From: Algivirga pacifica
GTDB lineage: Bacteria; Bacteroidota; Bacteroidia; Cytophagales; Flammeovirgaceae
Direction of reading: 5' to 3'
DNA length: 64,000 bases
Assembly (NCBI RefSeq): GCF_039543525.1
Contig: NZ_BAABJX010000036.1
Location: forward strand, 184,004 to 248,003
In this document: in pieces, positions 55,405 to 63,875 of the stretch
How the letters are laid out: each line of letters begins with the position of its first letter
How positions within the stretch are numbered: position 1 is the stretch's first letter
The notes under the pieces: model-generated
The model's input: only the letters and a program-made list of their open reading frames with translations
Database searches by the model: none
What the model was told of the DNA's origin: nothing
Position numbers and translations under genes: made by a program

Positions 55405-55469
55405 CTCTTACTACGCAAATTCATTGCGCACATTATATCCACCTTTGATTTATCAAGAAAAATAACAGG
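55405..55469. repeat. 65-bp direct repeat, right copy
   Basis: This is the second copy of 54186-54250 with five differences, placed 92 bp upstream of the RING-like gene. It is followed by a GGTCAATTGCTTCTTACTTCTG module like the one inside the tRNA-like gene, then a GGAGG-ATTT-CCTCC hairpin at 55489-55502. Confidence 0.92.
55412..55430. promoter_or_regulatory. Candidate operator, copy 3 (RING-like gene)
   Basis: TACGCAA-ATTCA-TTGCGCA has the same arms as copy 2 with one loop base changed, and lies 132 bp before the ATG of the 747-aa gene. Arms conserved and loop varied across copies is what a protein-binding or RNA-hairpin site would show. Confidence 0.65.
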
Positions 55470-55561
55470 TCAATTGCTTCTTACTTCTGGAGGATTTCCT
55501 CCCCCCATTTACCCAATGAGCTAGAAACGAGATTACCTGATTGCTTTAAAACTGGAAAACG

Positions 55562-57805
55562 ATGAAAAGAGATTTGCTAAAAGTCGCCCTTAGAAAAAAT
55601 GCTATCATAATTCCGGATAACTGGATCTGCAACCATCAGGATAACCAAGTAATCAACAAGAGCAGTAGTGTATTGCTGGCAAACTGTACACAACTAGGCT
55701 TCACTTTTTCTGAAGACTTGCTGACTTCTATTAATCGCATTTCTCCCAACGCTAAGTTAGAAATCCTTGAGTTGTTGAAGGAGGTTACCGGCGTCCATAA
55801 GAACTGGACGCCTTTGGTAAAGCAGTGGAACATTCCTACAGGGGAGTCTATCGTGGACCATATTATTACCTGGTTTGCCAATGTATGCCAGTTCAAAAGT
55901 GGAAGCAGGCTTCCATGTGGGCACCTTATTCCTGACAATACCTTTCCATTGGAACGGTATAATGGCTGTCCTTTCTGTGGCACACCTTTCGAATTCGAGC
56001 AATTGAGCTATAAGGCAGGCAACAACAGTCTGAAAGTACTGCAACTGTGGACAGAAGAAGATCTAAAGCAGTCTTTGGAGCACCTATTGACTTCTCCTGT
56101 AGCACTGGATGCTACTCAGGTAGATGATCTCAAAATTCTTTTGTCAGTTTATGGAATAACGACAGATACTGCCATCCGTATGAAAGAAACCTTAATGCTG
56201 GTCATCGATACCCTTGTGGCAGAAGACAGAGCCGAAGAAGCAGGCAAGCTCTTCAATAGTCCTAATGATATCCTTCGCTACCTATGGTACAAGCATACGG
56301 GCTTTTTGCAAATCATTGAGCCAAAAACCATCGCTCGCCGTATGGGAAAGAATGCCCAAAACTATCATCCACAATTGGACAATAGCATTCAAGCCAAAAT
56401 TAAATCCTTGCATGACCTGCAATTGAAATACAGCAGAACGGAATGCAAACGCTATGCACTATGGCTCAACAACCTATCCATGGGCATTCAGGCACAGTGT
56501 GAAAACATGCACCCTAAAAGAGGGATGTGGGTGAGGGTTATTCGAGCACTTCGATTGTCAGAGTACAGCAAGCGAAAAGGATTTGAGCGTTTGGCTACTT
56601 TATTGGATACCTTTTACAATGAGCAGTATGAGGTTTGGCAAGGAAAAGTCAATCAGCATCGCACCAAGATGGATGCAGAGGGGACTTTTGCTTTGCTAAA
56701 ACAACGCCCTGGATTGTTTGCCCGATCCTTATTCTCTTCCATGCTATGGTTCGGAGCAGATGTTTCTATTCAGCACTTCAAAGAGGTGTTACATCATATT
56801 CCATCACGCTTGATCTTTACCCTGAATATGTATGCCGAAAGCTACTTCAACAAGCAAGGAGCTAGAACTGTAAAGCCATTAGGAGGTACCAACAAGAAAA
56901 TCCCTGCCAACAAATTGCTTCAGTTGTATTCCGATGATGAACTACAACGGATGCAATCTTTGGTACAGGACTTAAGCTTAGAGGTCATCAAGGAAAATCT
57001 TAGAAAAGTAGAGAACAGCAACAAGCGTCTTTATATTGATGAGGGATTATTTACCATTCCTATCGCAATCGGTGACCGAAGCGATAGTCTTCAAGACTTG
57101 CCTGCAGCACTAATGGGTACTCGATTCAAGGTTGAAGGAGATACGGTGCGATTATTTTTGCAATGGGGGGAAGGACTTCCTGCCCAACACCTGGATATGG
57201 ACTTGAGCTGTAATGTTGCTTATGAAAATCGTAATGAGTTCTGTTCCTATTCTCAACTGACTATTCCCGGCTGTCAACACAGTGGAGATATTCAGCGGAT
57301 TCCTGATATGGTAGGTACGGCTGAATACATTGACATTGACTTAAATGAGCTACAACAATTAGAAGCTAAATATGTGAGCTTCACCTGTAATGCTTACAGC
57401 AGTGGTAGCCTTTCACCTAACTTGATCGTCGGTTGGATGAAGAGTCAATTCCCTATGAAGATATCGTCCAATGGTGTTGCCTATGACCCTACGGCGGTAC
57501 AACATCAGGTTCGCATCACCCAATCGCTTGTCAAAGGAATGGTCTTCGGAGTATTGGATGTACATAAAAGGGAAATCATCTGGCTGGAAATGAGTTTTGG
57601 TGGTCAAGTAGTACAAAATCTAAATCAATCTGGAGTGGAAGCATTACTACAAAAACTGGATGCCAAGCTGAAAATAGGAGACCTTTTAAAACTTAAAGCG
57701 GAGGTGCAAGAACTGGAAATTGTGGATGACCCGGCACTGGCGGAGGAGGTCTATGATATGAACTGGGCACTTAATACGGCGGAGGTGAGCAAATTATTTT
57801 TATGA
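55562..57805 (+). CDS. Large protein with RING/zinc-ribbon-like CxH...CxxC motif
   Basis: This 747-aa cytosolic protein has no signal peptide or TM. Residues 117-145 hold a treble-clef or half-RING-like metal site: PCGHLIP (Cys119, His121) and CPFCG (Cys136, Cys139). The rest is helical up to about 470 (with KRYALWLNNLSMGIQAQCENMHPKRGMWVRVIRALRLSEY). A beta-rich region (about 500-700) includes MDLSCNVAYENRNEFCSYSQLTIPGCQHSGDIQRIPD and YIDIDLNELQ, resembling TerD-like stress-protein strands. It recalls the family NCBI names MXAN_6230/SCO0854 RING-domain protein (from memory). Its promoter carries the same repeat as the tRNA-like gene, tying it to the RtcB regulon. Confidence 0.8.
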   Translation: MKRDLLKVALRKNAIIIPDNWICNHQDNQVINKSSSVLLANCTQLGFTFSEDLLTSINRISPNAKLEILELLKEVTGVHKNWTPLVKQWNIPTGESIVDHIITWFANVCQFKSGSRLPCGHLIPDNTFPLERYNGCPFCGTPFEFEQLSYKAGNNSLKVLQLWTEEDLKQSLEHLLTSPVALDATQVDDLKILLSVYGITTDTAIRMKETLMLVIDTLVAEDRAEEAGKLFNSPNDILRYLWYKHTGFLQIIEPKTIARRMGKNAQNYHPQLDNSIQAKIKSLHDLQLKYSRTECKRYALWLNNLSMGIQAQCENMHPKRGMWVRVIRALRLSEYSKRKGFERLATLLDTFYNEQYEVWQGKVNQHRTKMDAEGTFALLKQRPGLFARSLFSSMLWFGADVSIQHFKEVLHHIPSRLIFTLNMYAESYFNKQGARTVKPLGGTNKKIPANKLLQLYSDDELQRMQSLVQDLSLEVIKENLRKVENSNKRLYIDEGLFTIPIAIGDRSDSLQDLPAALMGTRFKVEGDTVRLFLQWGEGLPAQHLDMDLSCNVAYENRNEFCSYSQLTIPGCQHSGDIQRIPDMVGTAEYIDIDLNELQQLEAKYVSFTCNAYSSGSLSPNLIVGWMKSQFPMKISSNGVAYDPTAVQHQVRITQSLVKGMVFGVLDVHKREIIWLEMSFGGQVVQNLNQSGVEALLQKLDAKLKIGDLLKLKAEVQELEIVDDPALAEEVYDMNWALNTAEVSKLFL

Positions 57806-57908
57806 CCCACGGCGGTGCCGTGGGCTATGGCTTCGCCAATATAATATTTTTCGACTTCGTCGTAGCCTACGGCTTCGCCGTTGTTTACAGCTTCGCTGTG
57901 GGTAATAA
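57806..57908. repeat. Short GGCTTCGCC-type palindromes
   Basis: The gap holds GGCGGTGCCG, GGCTTCGCC twice, GACTTCGTC and CAGCTTCGCTG, each a short hairpin with a TTCG loop. It lies between convergent genes and could act as a terminator cluster. Confidence 0.6.
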
Positions 57909-59024
57909 TTAAAAGCGTTTTAGGATTGCTCTCACCATCCCTTTCCAGCTATACTTTTCCTTAAAATTCTGGACAGCTAGAGACATTTCCTTAGGGTTTT
58001 CTCCTTTGAAATAATCCTGTACGGCCGTGGTAATCGCATGGGGTGTAGACTCCTCCACGACGATACCACTTCCATAAGGCGCTACTGTTCCCTTTAACCC
58101 TCCTACATTGGTAACGATCACCGGTAAATCAAAATGGTAGCTAATCGCTACTACTCCACTTTGGGTCGCTGTTCGATAAGGTAATACACTAACGTCCGCT
58201 GCCGAAAAGTAAAGCGGTACTTCCTCGTCAGCGACATAGCGGGTCACCGTATGGATACGCTCCTTATTGGCGTTGTTATCAATTAATTGTTGGTAAGGCT
58301 CAAAATCCTCATAAGGCTCCCCAACGATCAAGAGCTGATAGCTATCATCCAGTTGATCAAAAGCCTCGATCAGTAAGTCCAGTCCTTTGTACTTTCTGAT
58401 CAATCCAAAGTATAAGAGCACCTTATCCTCTGATTTCAGTCCTAAGGTTTTTCGGGCTAACGCCTTCTCTTGTTTTTCTCCAAAATGATCATAAATCGGA
58501 TGCGGGTGATGTAGATAGGCTGCATCAGGTTTTACAGATTTCAGGTCTTTTTCGACCACATCACTCATTACTACAAACCCATCACAACGATTGAGAAAAT
58601 AATCTGTCAGTTGCTTATCTCCCGGGCGTTGCTCGTGGGGAATAAGATTATCAATCACCGTGATCACTTTTATTCCTTTCTTGCGCAGCTTTCCAGCAAC
58701 ATACCCCAATGATGGGGCAAAAAATGGCATCCAATAGCGTAAAATCACCATATCTGGTTCATAAGCCGCTATTTTACGAATAGTCCCCGCAAAAGTAAGT
58801 GGATTCACCGTACTCAAAACCCTCTCCGATACGATCGCACCCGTGGTGTCTTCTTCCGTTACGTACTGGGAGGTTCCCGGAAACAATATAGAAGGATATT
58901 GAGTGGTGAAGTTCCACGCCTTTACTTCATGTCCCTCTTCTTCAAATGCCCTGTACAATTGTGCATTGGACTGTGCTATCCCTCCTCGGAAGGGATAAAA
59001 AACAGATAAAAAAGCTATTCTCAT
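57909..59024 (-). CDS. Glycosyltransferase family 4 protein
   Basis: This 371-aa GT-B enzyme starts with an N-terminal acceptor domain (FLSVFYPFRGGIAQSNAQLYRAFEEEGHEV). Its C-terminal donor domain has KVLLYFGLIRKYKGLDLLIEAF, YFSAADVSVLPYRTATQSGVVAISYHFDLPVIVTNVGGL, where the EX7E-type acidic pair is partly replaced. It probably adds a sugar in cell-surface glycan synthesis. No polysaccharide cluster is adjacent, so the acceptor is unknown. Confidence 0.9.
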   Translation of the reverse strand: MRIAFLSVFYPFRGGIAQSNAQLYRAFEEEGHEVKAWNFTTQYPSILFPGTSQYVTEEDTTGAIVSERVLSTVNPLTFAGTIRKIAAYEPDMVILRYWMPFFAPSLGYVAGKLRKKGIKVITVIDNLIPHEQRPGDKQLTDYFLNRCDGFVVMSDVVEKDLKSVKPDAAYLHHPHPIYDHFGEKQEKALARKTLGLKSEDKVLLYFGLIRKYKGLDLLIEAFDQLDDSYQLLIVGEPYEDFEPYQQLIDNNANKERIHTVTRYVADEEVPLYFSAADVSVLPYRTATQSGVVAISYHFDLPVIVTNVGGLKGTVAPYGSGIVVEESTPHAITTAVQDYFKGENPKEMSLAVQNFKEKYSWKGMVRAILKRF

Positions 59025-59172
59025 AAATGTATTGATAATCGGATTTACAATTATTGATCATTTTGGTGACGAAAATCAAACTTTCGTTTTTTTCCATCTG
59101 TTATTTTTGTCGGCTATGAATCAACAGGGATAAAGATATTACATTTCAAAGAACTGGCAAAGAATCATCAAC

Positions 59173-60435
59173 ATGACACATCAAGGCAACATAGAACTAA
59201 TGGCCCCTGCAGGGAACTTCGAATCGATGACAGCAGCAATCCAAGGAGGTGCTGACTCCGTTTATTTCGGTGTCGAACAACTGAATATGAGAGCGAGAGC
59301 GACCATGAACTTCACACTGGAAGATCTGCCTGAAATTGCTGAGCTAGGACGCAAGCATAACGTTCGTACCTATCTTACGCTGAATACTATCGTATATGAT
59401 CATGACCTTCACTTAATGAAGATGATCATCGACAAGGTGAAAGAAGCAGGGATCACAGCGGTCATTGCCTCAGATCAAGCGGTTATTTCTTATGCCTTTA
59501 GCAAAGGAGTAGAAGTCCATATTTCTACCCAATCCAATATTACCAATATAGAAACCGTACGTTTCTTCAGTCACTTTGCTGATACTGTGGTATTGTCTCG
59601 TGAGCTTAGTTTGTTACAAGTAAAAAAGATCACAGACGCTATTGAGAAAGAACAAATCAAAGGTCCTAACGGGAACCTGATTGAAATAGAGATCTTTGGT
59701 CACGGGGCTCTATGTGTAGCAGTTTCTGGTAAATGCTATATGAGCTTACATACACAGAATGCCTCAGCCAACCGTGGTGCTTGTATCCAAAACTGCCGCC
59801 GTAAATACAAAGTGATTGATATGGAAGACGGACACGAGCTGGAAATCGACAACGAATACATCATGTCTCCTAAGGACCTTTGCACGATTGATTTCTTGGA
59901 TCAAGTGATTGATTCAGGCATTAAAGTCCTGAAAATCGAAGGACGTGGAAAGGGTGCTGATTACGTTAAAACGGTTACCCAATGTTACCGAGAAGCGATT
60001 GATAGCTATGCAGAAGGCACCTACAATAAAGAAAAAGTAGCCGGCTGGATGGAACGTTTGGAAACCGTATATAATCGTGGCTTCTGGAGCGGTTACTACC
60101 TAGGACAGAAATTAGGAGAATGGACCGACCAATCAGGTTCTCAAGCTACCCAGAAAAAAGTCTTTCTTGGAAAAGGTAGCCGTTACTTTGCTAAAATTGG
60201 TGTCGCAGAGTTTATCATGGAAACTCAAAAAGTCAAAGTAGGCGATCACCTACTGATCACCGGCCCTACAACAGGAGTCGTTGAAACAGTTGTTGAAGAA
60301 ATGCATGTCAACGATGAAGGCGCTAAGGAAATGGCAGTCAAAGGAGATCGCTTTTCTATCAAACTGGATAGCATGATTCGCCCATCCGACAAGCTGTATA
60401 AACTTGTGAAAGAAAACGTTGAAGCAAAAGCTTAA
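59173..60435 (+). CDS. Peptidase U32-family protein, TrhP/YegQ-like tRNA hydroxylase
   Basis: This 420-aa protein has the exact U32 signature EIFGHGALCVAVSGKCYMS and the four-Cys pattern including CIQNCRRKY, which binds an Fe-S cluster. It has an N-terminal TIM-barrel-like region (LMAPAGNFESMTAAIQGGADSVYFG) and a short C-terminal U32 domain. E. coli YegQ/TrhP with similar length makes ho5U34 in tRNA; RlhA is longer. It is followed at once by a ferredoxin gene, which could supply electrons or cluster (inference). Confidence 0.88.
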   Translation: MTHQGNIELMAPAGNFESMTAAIQGGADSVYFGVEQLNMRARATMNFTLEDLPEIAELGRKHNVRTYLTLNTIVYDHDLHLMKMIIDKVKEAGITAVIASDQAVISYAFSKGVEVHISTQSNITNIETVRFFSHFADTVVLSRELSLLQVKKITDAIEKEQIKGPNGNLIEIEIFGHGALCVAVSGKCYMSLHTQNASANRGACIQNCRRKYKVIDMEDGHELEIDNEYIMSPKDLCTIDFLDQVIDSGIKVLKIEGRGKGADYVKTVTQCYREAIDSYAEGTYNKEKVAGWMERLETVYNRGFWSGYYLGQKLGEWTDQSGSQATQKKVFLGKGSRYFAKIGVAEFIMETQKVKVGDHLLITGPTTGVVETVVEEMHVNDEGAKEMAVKGDRFSIKLDSMIRPSDKLYKLVKENVEAKA

Positions 60436-60442
60436 TCATATT

Positions 60443-60664
60443 ATGATCACCATCATACAACAAAGAGATAAGTGTATTGGCTGTAACTACTGTGTAGAGC
60501 TAGCCCCCAATCGTTGGCAAATGTCCCGAAAAGATGGAAAAAGTGTCTTGTTAGGTGCACAAAACAAGAAGGGCTTTTGGAATATAAAGGTAGGAGATGA
60601 AGAACTGGAAGAGAACGAACGTGCTGCAGAAGCTTGTCCAGTCAATATTATCCAAATCAGGTAA
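60443..60664 (+). CDS. 4Fe-4S ferredoxin
   Basis: This 73-aa small ferredoxin has CIGCNYC (CxxCxxC) near the N-terminus and a distal CP (EACPVN), giving one 4Fe-4S site. ATG 60443 is 7 bp after the U32 gene's stop codon and is preferred over the overlapping TTG at 60419. Single-cluster length. It is transcribed with the U32 gene. Confidence 0.88.
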   Translation: MITIIQQRDKCIGCNYCVELAPNRWQMSRKDGKSVLLGAQNKKGFWNIKVGDEELEENERAAEACPVNIIQIR

Positions 60665-61028
60665 AGTAAAGAAGACATGAATCATCCCATATTAACAAAT
60701 GGCTTAGCTTTCTGAGAATTCATCACTTTATAACTATCTCACAAGCCCATTATGAGCTTCTTCATTTTTTCCTTGATGAAAAAACGAAGCAAAAAAATCA
60801 AGGCTTTGAAGAATTCGCCTAATTTTTAATCGCCAAAGCTAAACCCATTACATGGCGTATTCAACTCGCTACGCTCAAACAATGGAATTTTCTTAACGCT
60901 TTGACGATTAAAAATCTTAACGGCAATTCTTCAAGGCCGTTTTTAAAAAAAATAGAGCCATCCCCTTAAATATTAATATGGGATGACTCATATTTGCTCA
61001 CTAATTAACAATTAAACCATACTAAATA
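60665..61028. repeat. Palindromic MITE-like element
   Basis: The element spans about 60784-60960. The left arm has AGGCTTTGAAGAATTCGCC and TTTTTAATCGCCAAAGC. The right arm has GCTTTGACGATTAAAAA and GGCAATTCTTCAAGGCC, the inverse with few mismatches. The centre holds CCCATTACATGGCG (60842 onward). No gene is seen. It separates the convergent ferredoxin and DUF3332-like genes. Confidence 0.75.
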
Positions 61029-61580
61029 TTATTCAGCAAAAGTCAGTACACCTTCCATTCCTAGTGTAAAGCTTTGTGCTTTTCCGTCAGGTCTAAAGAA
61101 AGTAAGATCCTCTCCATTAGGCCCTACCTTCAAGATCTTTTTATATTCTCCCTGATAGTCCAGGTACCATGAACTTTCCTCTGGCTTAAAGTGAAAAGCT
61201 ACTTCTTGTCCTGCCTCTGGACCCTCCAGTTGCTTAATCTGGATCATGTTGCGCTTTTTCACCACTTCATACAACTTCCCATCTTTCTGCACACGCTGTA
61301 TATCAATCTCCCCTTCATTCATTGAGATAGGGTTCTTCCCACCGAAAAATTCAATGGTATTAAAGATGATTCCATCAGCCAATAACGTAATGCTATATAC
61401 GGGTACAATCACCAATAACAGGAATACCAAAGCATTGATAAACTTGTCTCCAATTTGTCCGTTCCAATCGTGTAGTTTAGTGGTCAATCGAAATGGGCCA
61501 TAACAGCTGGTTTGTATTGTGGTTACGCCAATCACCAACACGGCCATTAGTATCAGCTTCAATCGTCTGAAATATTGCAT
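61029..61580 (-). CDS. DUF3332-like membrane protein
   Basis: This 183-aa protein matches the DUF3332 pattern: an N-terminal hydrophobic segment with SCYGPFRLTTKLHDWN, which may be a lipoprotein signal (VLVIGVTTIQTSC). A second TM (NALVFLLLVIVPVYSITLLADGIIFNTIEFFGGKNP) follows, then a soluble beta-rich C-terminal part (about 85-183). Function unknown in the family. Single gene with noncoding flanks of about 280 and 365 bp. Confidence 0.8.
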   Translation of the reverse strand: MQYFRRLKLILMAVLVIGVTTIQTSCYGPFRLTTKLHDWNGQIGDKFINALVFLLLVIVPVYSITLLADGIIFNTIEFFGGKNPISMNEGEIDIQRVQKDGKLYEVVKKRNMIQIKQLEGPEAGQEVAFHFKPEESSWYLDYQGEYKKILKVGPNGEDLTFFRPDGKAQSFTLGMEGVLTFAE

Positions 61581-61860
61581 ATTTTTGATAGTTAAGTGGG
61601 TTTAATTTTCAACTCCCATGAAGAAAGAGAATTCCATTATAACTGTCAACACTTGTGAACAATTCCACTAAAAAAAAGAGGTTGAGTACTTTTTTTTGTT
61701 ATTTGAATCCAATTGACAACTACTCACATTCTGCTTATCGCCTATCATTTTAAGTAGAAGATAGAAAAGAACATTTACTATTTATTAATCGGTCAATAGT
61801 TAATACCTTTCAAGTCAGTTATTGCTTACTATTTCAAGAGCATTCCAAATACACATCATC
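61581..61860. other. Noncoding gap, divergent promoters
   Basis: AT-rich DNA with no repeat family of this window apart from a short CTTATCGCCTATCATTTTAAG word. It presumably holds promoters of the DUF3332-like and upp genes; no box stands out. Confidence 0.35.
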
Positions 61861-62526
61861 ATGGGAAAAGAAATTTATATCCTCAACCAACAGTCCTCTA
61901 TCGCACAAACTTACCTTAATGAACTCCGCGACGTAGAAATCCAAAAGGATAGTATGCGTTTTCGCCATAACTTACAGCGTCTTGGGTTTCTACTAGCCTA
62001 TGAAGCCTCCAAAACCTTAGATTACACGCCACATGAGGTCACGACACCTTTAGGTACTTCGTCTTCTCAACAACCAAAGGATGATATTGTCGTCACCACA
62101 ATTCTAAGAGCTGGAATTCCGATGTATGACGGCGTACTACAAGCATTTGATAGAGCTCAAAGTGCATTTATTGGTTCTTATCGTGCGTCTGAAGGAACAG
62201 AAGACGTCAGTATTGTTTCCAACTATATTGCATCGGATAACCTGGATGGAAAAATTGTATTGGTTGTAGATCCTATGCTAGCAACCGGCAGTTCACTTTG
62301 GGATGCTTGCGAGAAGCTTCTACAGAACGGTACACCAAAAGCCATTCACCTGATTGCCGCTATTGGAGCACAAGAAGGGGTTGATTTTATGACCGAAAAA
62401 ATGGCTACGCTTAATATTCCTTTCCATCTTTGGATCGGTGCTGTAGACCCTTCTTTAAACGAGAAGCATTATATCGTTCCTGGGTTAGGAGATGCTGGAG
62501 ACCTTTGCTTCGGACCAAAACTTTAG
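61861..62526 (+). CDS. upp: Uracil phosphoribosyltransferase
   Basis: This 221-aa salvage enzyme makes UMP from uracil and PRPP. It shows ILRAGIPMYDGVLQAF, the PRPP-binding VVDPMLATGSSLWDAC, and the C-terminal uracil loop GLGDAGDLCFG. ATG 61861 (MGKEIYILN) is the natural start; an upstream in-frame start at 61822 adds 13 non-family residues. Single gene. Confidence 0.95.
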   Translation: MGKEIYILNQQSSIAQTYLNELRDVEIQKDSMRFRHNLQRLGFLLAYEASKTLDYTPHEVTTPLGTSSSQQPKDDIVVTTILRAGIPMYDGVLQAFDRAQSAFIGSYRASEGTEDVSIVSNYIASDNLDGKIVLVVDPMLATGSSLWDACEKLLQNGTPKAIHLIAAIGAQEGVDFMTEKMATLNIPFHLWIGAVDPSLNEKHYIVPGLGDAGDLCFGPKL

Positions 62527-62738
62527 ATTAATGAAGAATGAAAAATTAATAATGAAGAATAGGGGGTATCACGGTTAATTATCTATGAGTGAAAAAGCCT
62601 ACTGAACTGCTTTTAGAATGGATTAGTTTTCAATGATCAATTTTTAATTAAAATGAATCACCCAAAAGGCAGCTGGACTAGTCCTAGAGTGTATTAATTA
62701 TTGAAAATTGATCATTGAAAATTAAAAATTCTTCATTT
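62527..62738. repeat. AT-rich inverted repeat between convergent genes
   Basis: TTAATGAAGAATGAAAAATTAATAATG-type sequence (from 62529) and ATTGAAAATTAAAAATTCTTCATTTTT-type sequence (to 62741) are loose inverses. A related TCATTCTTCATTTTTCATTC tract is at 51527-51556. It is probably a two-way terminator region. Confidence 0.5.
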
Positions 62739-63875
62739 TTAAAACGCTTCTCCAATCGTAAAAAACAACGCATGCTTCCCTGCGGCTCCCCACCCTACAT
62801 CCAAGCGAAAATTGAGCGGATCTTTGGGAAGTAAGCGTAAACGAAGTCCGGTACCTGCTACCCACTGTATTTCTTGAAAGGGAAACTCCCGGTGGGTAGC
62901 GACATTTCCTGCCCCCAGAAATACGGCCATTCCAATCCGTTGCCATAGGTGTCTTCTATATTCCCCCTGCAATAGCCATACTTGTCGATCAATATACTGG
63001 TTAGGGTTTCCAATACTTCTCAAGCGATCCTTCCCTCCCAGAACAGGCAACTTAAAATAAGGCGTATTCTCTCCACTGATCTCCCAAAGTAGCTGTACCC
63101 CAAATACATTTTCTGGATTCTTGAATTGCCAGAAGTTTCTTATGTCCAAAGTCAAGGCATTATAAGAGAAGTCTCCAAAGTAATGGCGTGCACTCAAGCG
63201 CCATAATCGCCCTTCTTCTGGATACAATACGTTGTCTCTCGTATCCCATCGAGTTTCCACTCCTAACCCCAAGACCGTTCCTCCCTCAAATCCCAAAACT
63301 GTTTCATCCAAGGATTCCCCTTCGATATCCTGATTCCTTAGGGTAGTAAAGTCATAATAGGCCCCCGCATAAATCACATCGCTAAGCGGCTTAAGGGCTC
63401 CCCCTGCCATACTGAATTGGTTACGGGTATAAAGGGATACTTCTTCCTGTGGCCCTCCTATACCAAAATAAGTATCCGGAAACCGGTAGTAGATGGTTCT
63501 CGCCAAAAACATCCAACCCGAATTGGCAAACATGACAAAATCAGCATCCAGTAACAATTGATTTTTTGTAGAATAAGAGGCTGAAGGAAGTAAAGTTGTC
63601 GGACGATAATATTTATTACTCCCTTGCTGTGCTCCGGTTTCTTGAAATACAATCGCTGCAATCAATCCAAAAGAAAAGCCTGCCCGTTCATTATAATCCA
63701 GTAAAGGATAAATAGATACATTGAAGCGTTCTCCTTCAATCGTCGTCAAGTCCATTATCCTCTCTATCAGATTTGCATTCGAAAGACTATCACTTTCTTG
63801 GGTCATTCCTCTATGCCATAATCCACTCTGTAGCAACAGAAATAATAGAATGATTTTTCTAATGGGTAAGTTCAA
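62739..63875 (-). CDS. Omp85/surface-antigen (bacterial surface antigen D15) family outer-membrane protein
   Basis: This 378-aa protein has a signal peptide (IRKIILLFLLLQSGLWHRGMT) from a TTG start at 63875 (no ATG upstream of the signal). A 16-strand-like barrel of the BamA/TamA fold has the family block VETRWDTRDNVLYPEEGRLWRLSARHYFG, LPVLGGKDRLRSIG and the C-terminal RLDVGWG...FFTIGEAF. POTRA domains are absent, so it is one of the short Omp85 proteins of unknown cargo. Confidence 0.85.
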   Translation of the reverse strand: MNLPIRKIILLFLLLQSGLWHRGMTQESDSLSNANLIERIMDLTTIEGERFNVSIYPLLDYNERAGFSFGLIAAIVFQETGAQQGSNKYYRPTTLLPSASYSTKNQLLLDADFVMFANSGWMFLARTIYYRFPDTYFGIGGPQEEVSLYTRNQFSMAGGALKPLSDVIYAGAYYDFTTLRNQDIEGESLDETVLGFEGGTVLGLGVETRWDTRDNVLYPEEGRLWRLSARHYFGDFSYNALTLDIRNFWQFKNPENVFGVQLLWEISGENTPYFKLPVLGGKDRLRSIGNPNQYIDRQVWLLQGEYRRHLWQRIGMAVFLGAGNVATHREFPFQEIQWVAGTGLRLRLLPKDPLNFRLDVGWGAAGKHALFFTIGEAF

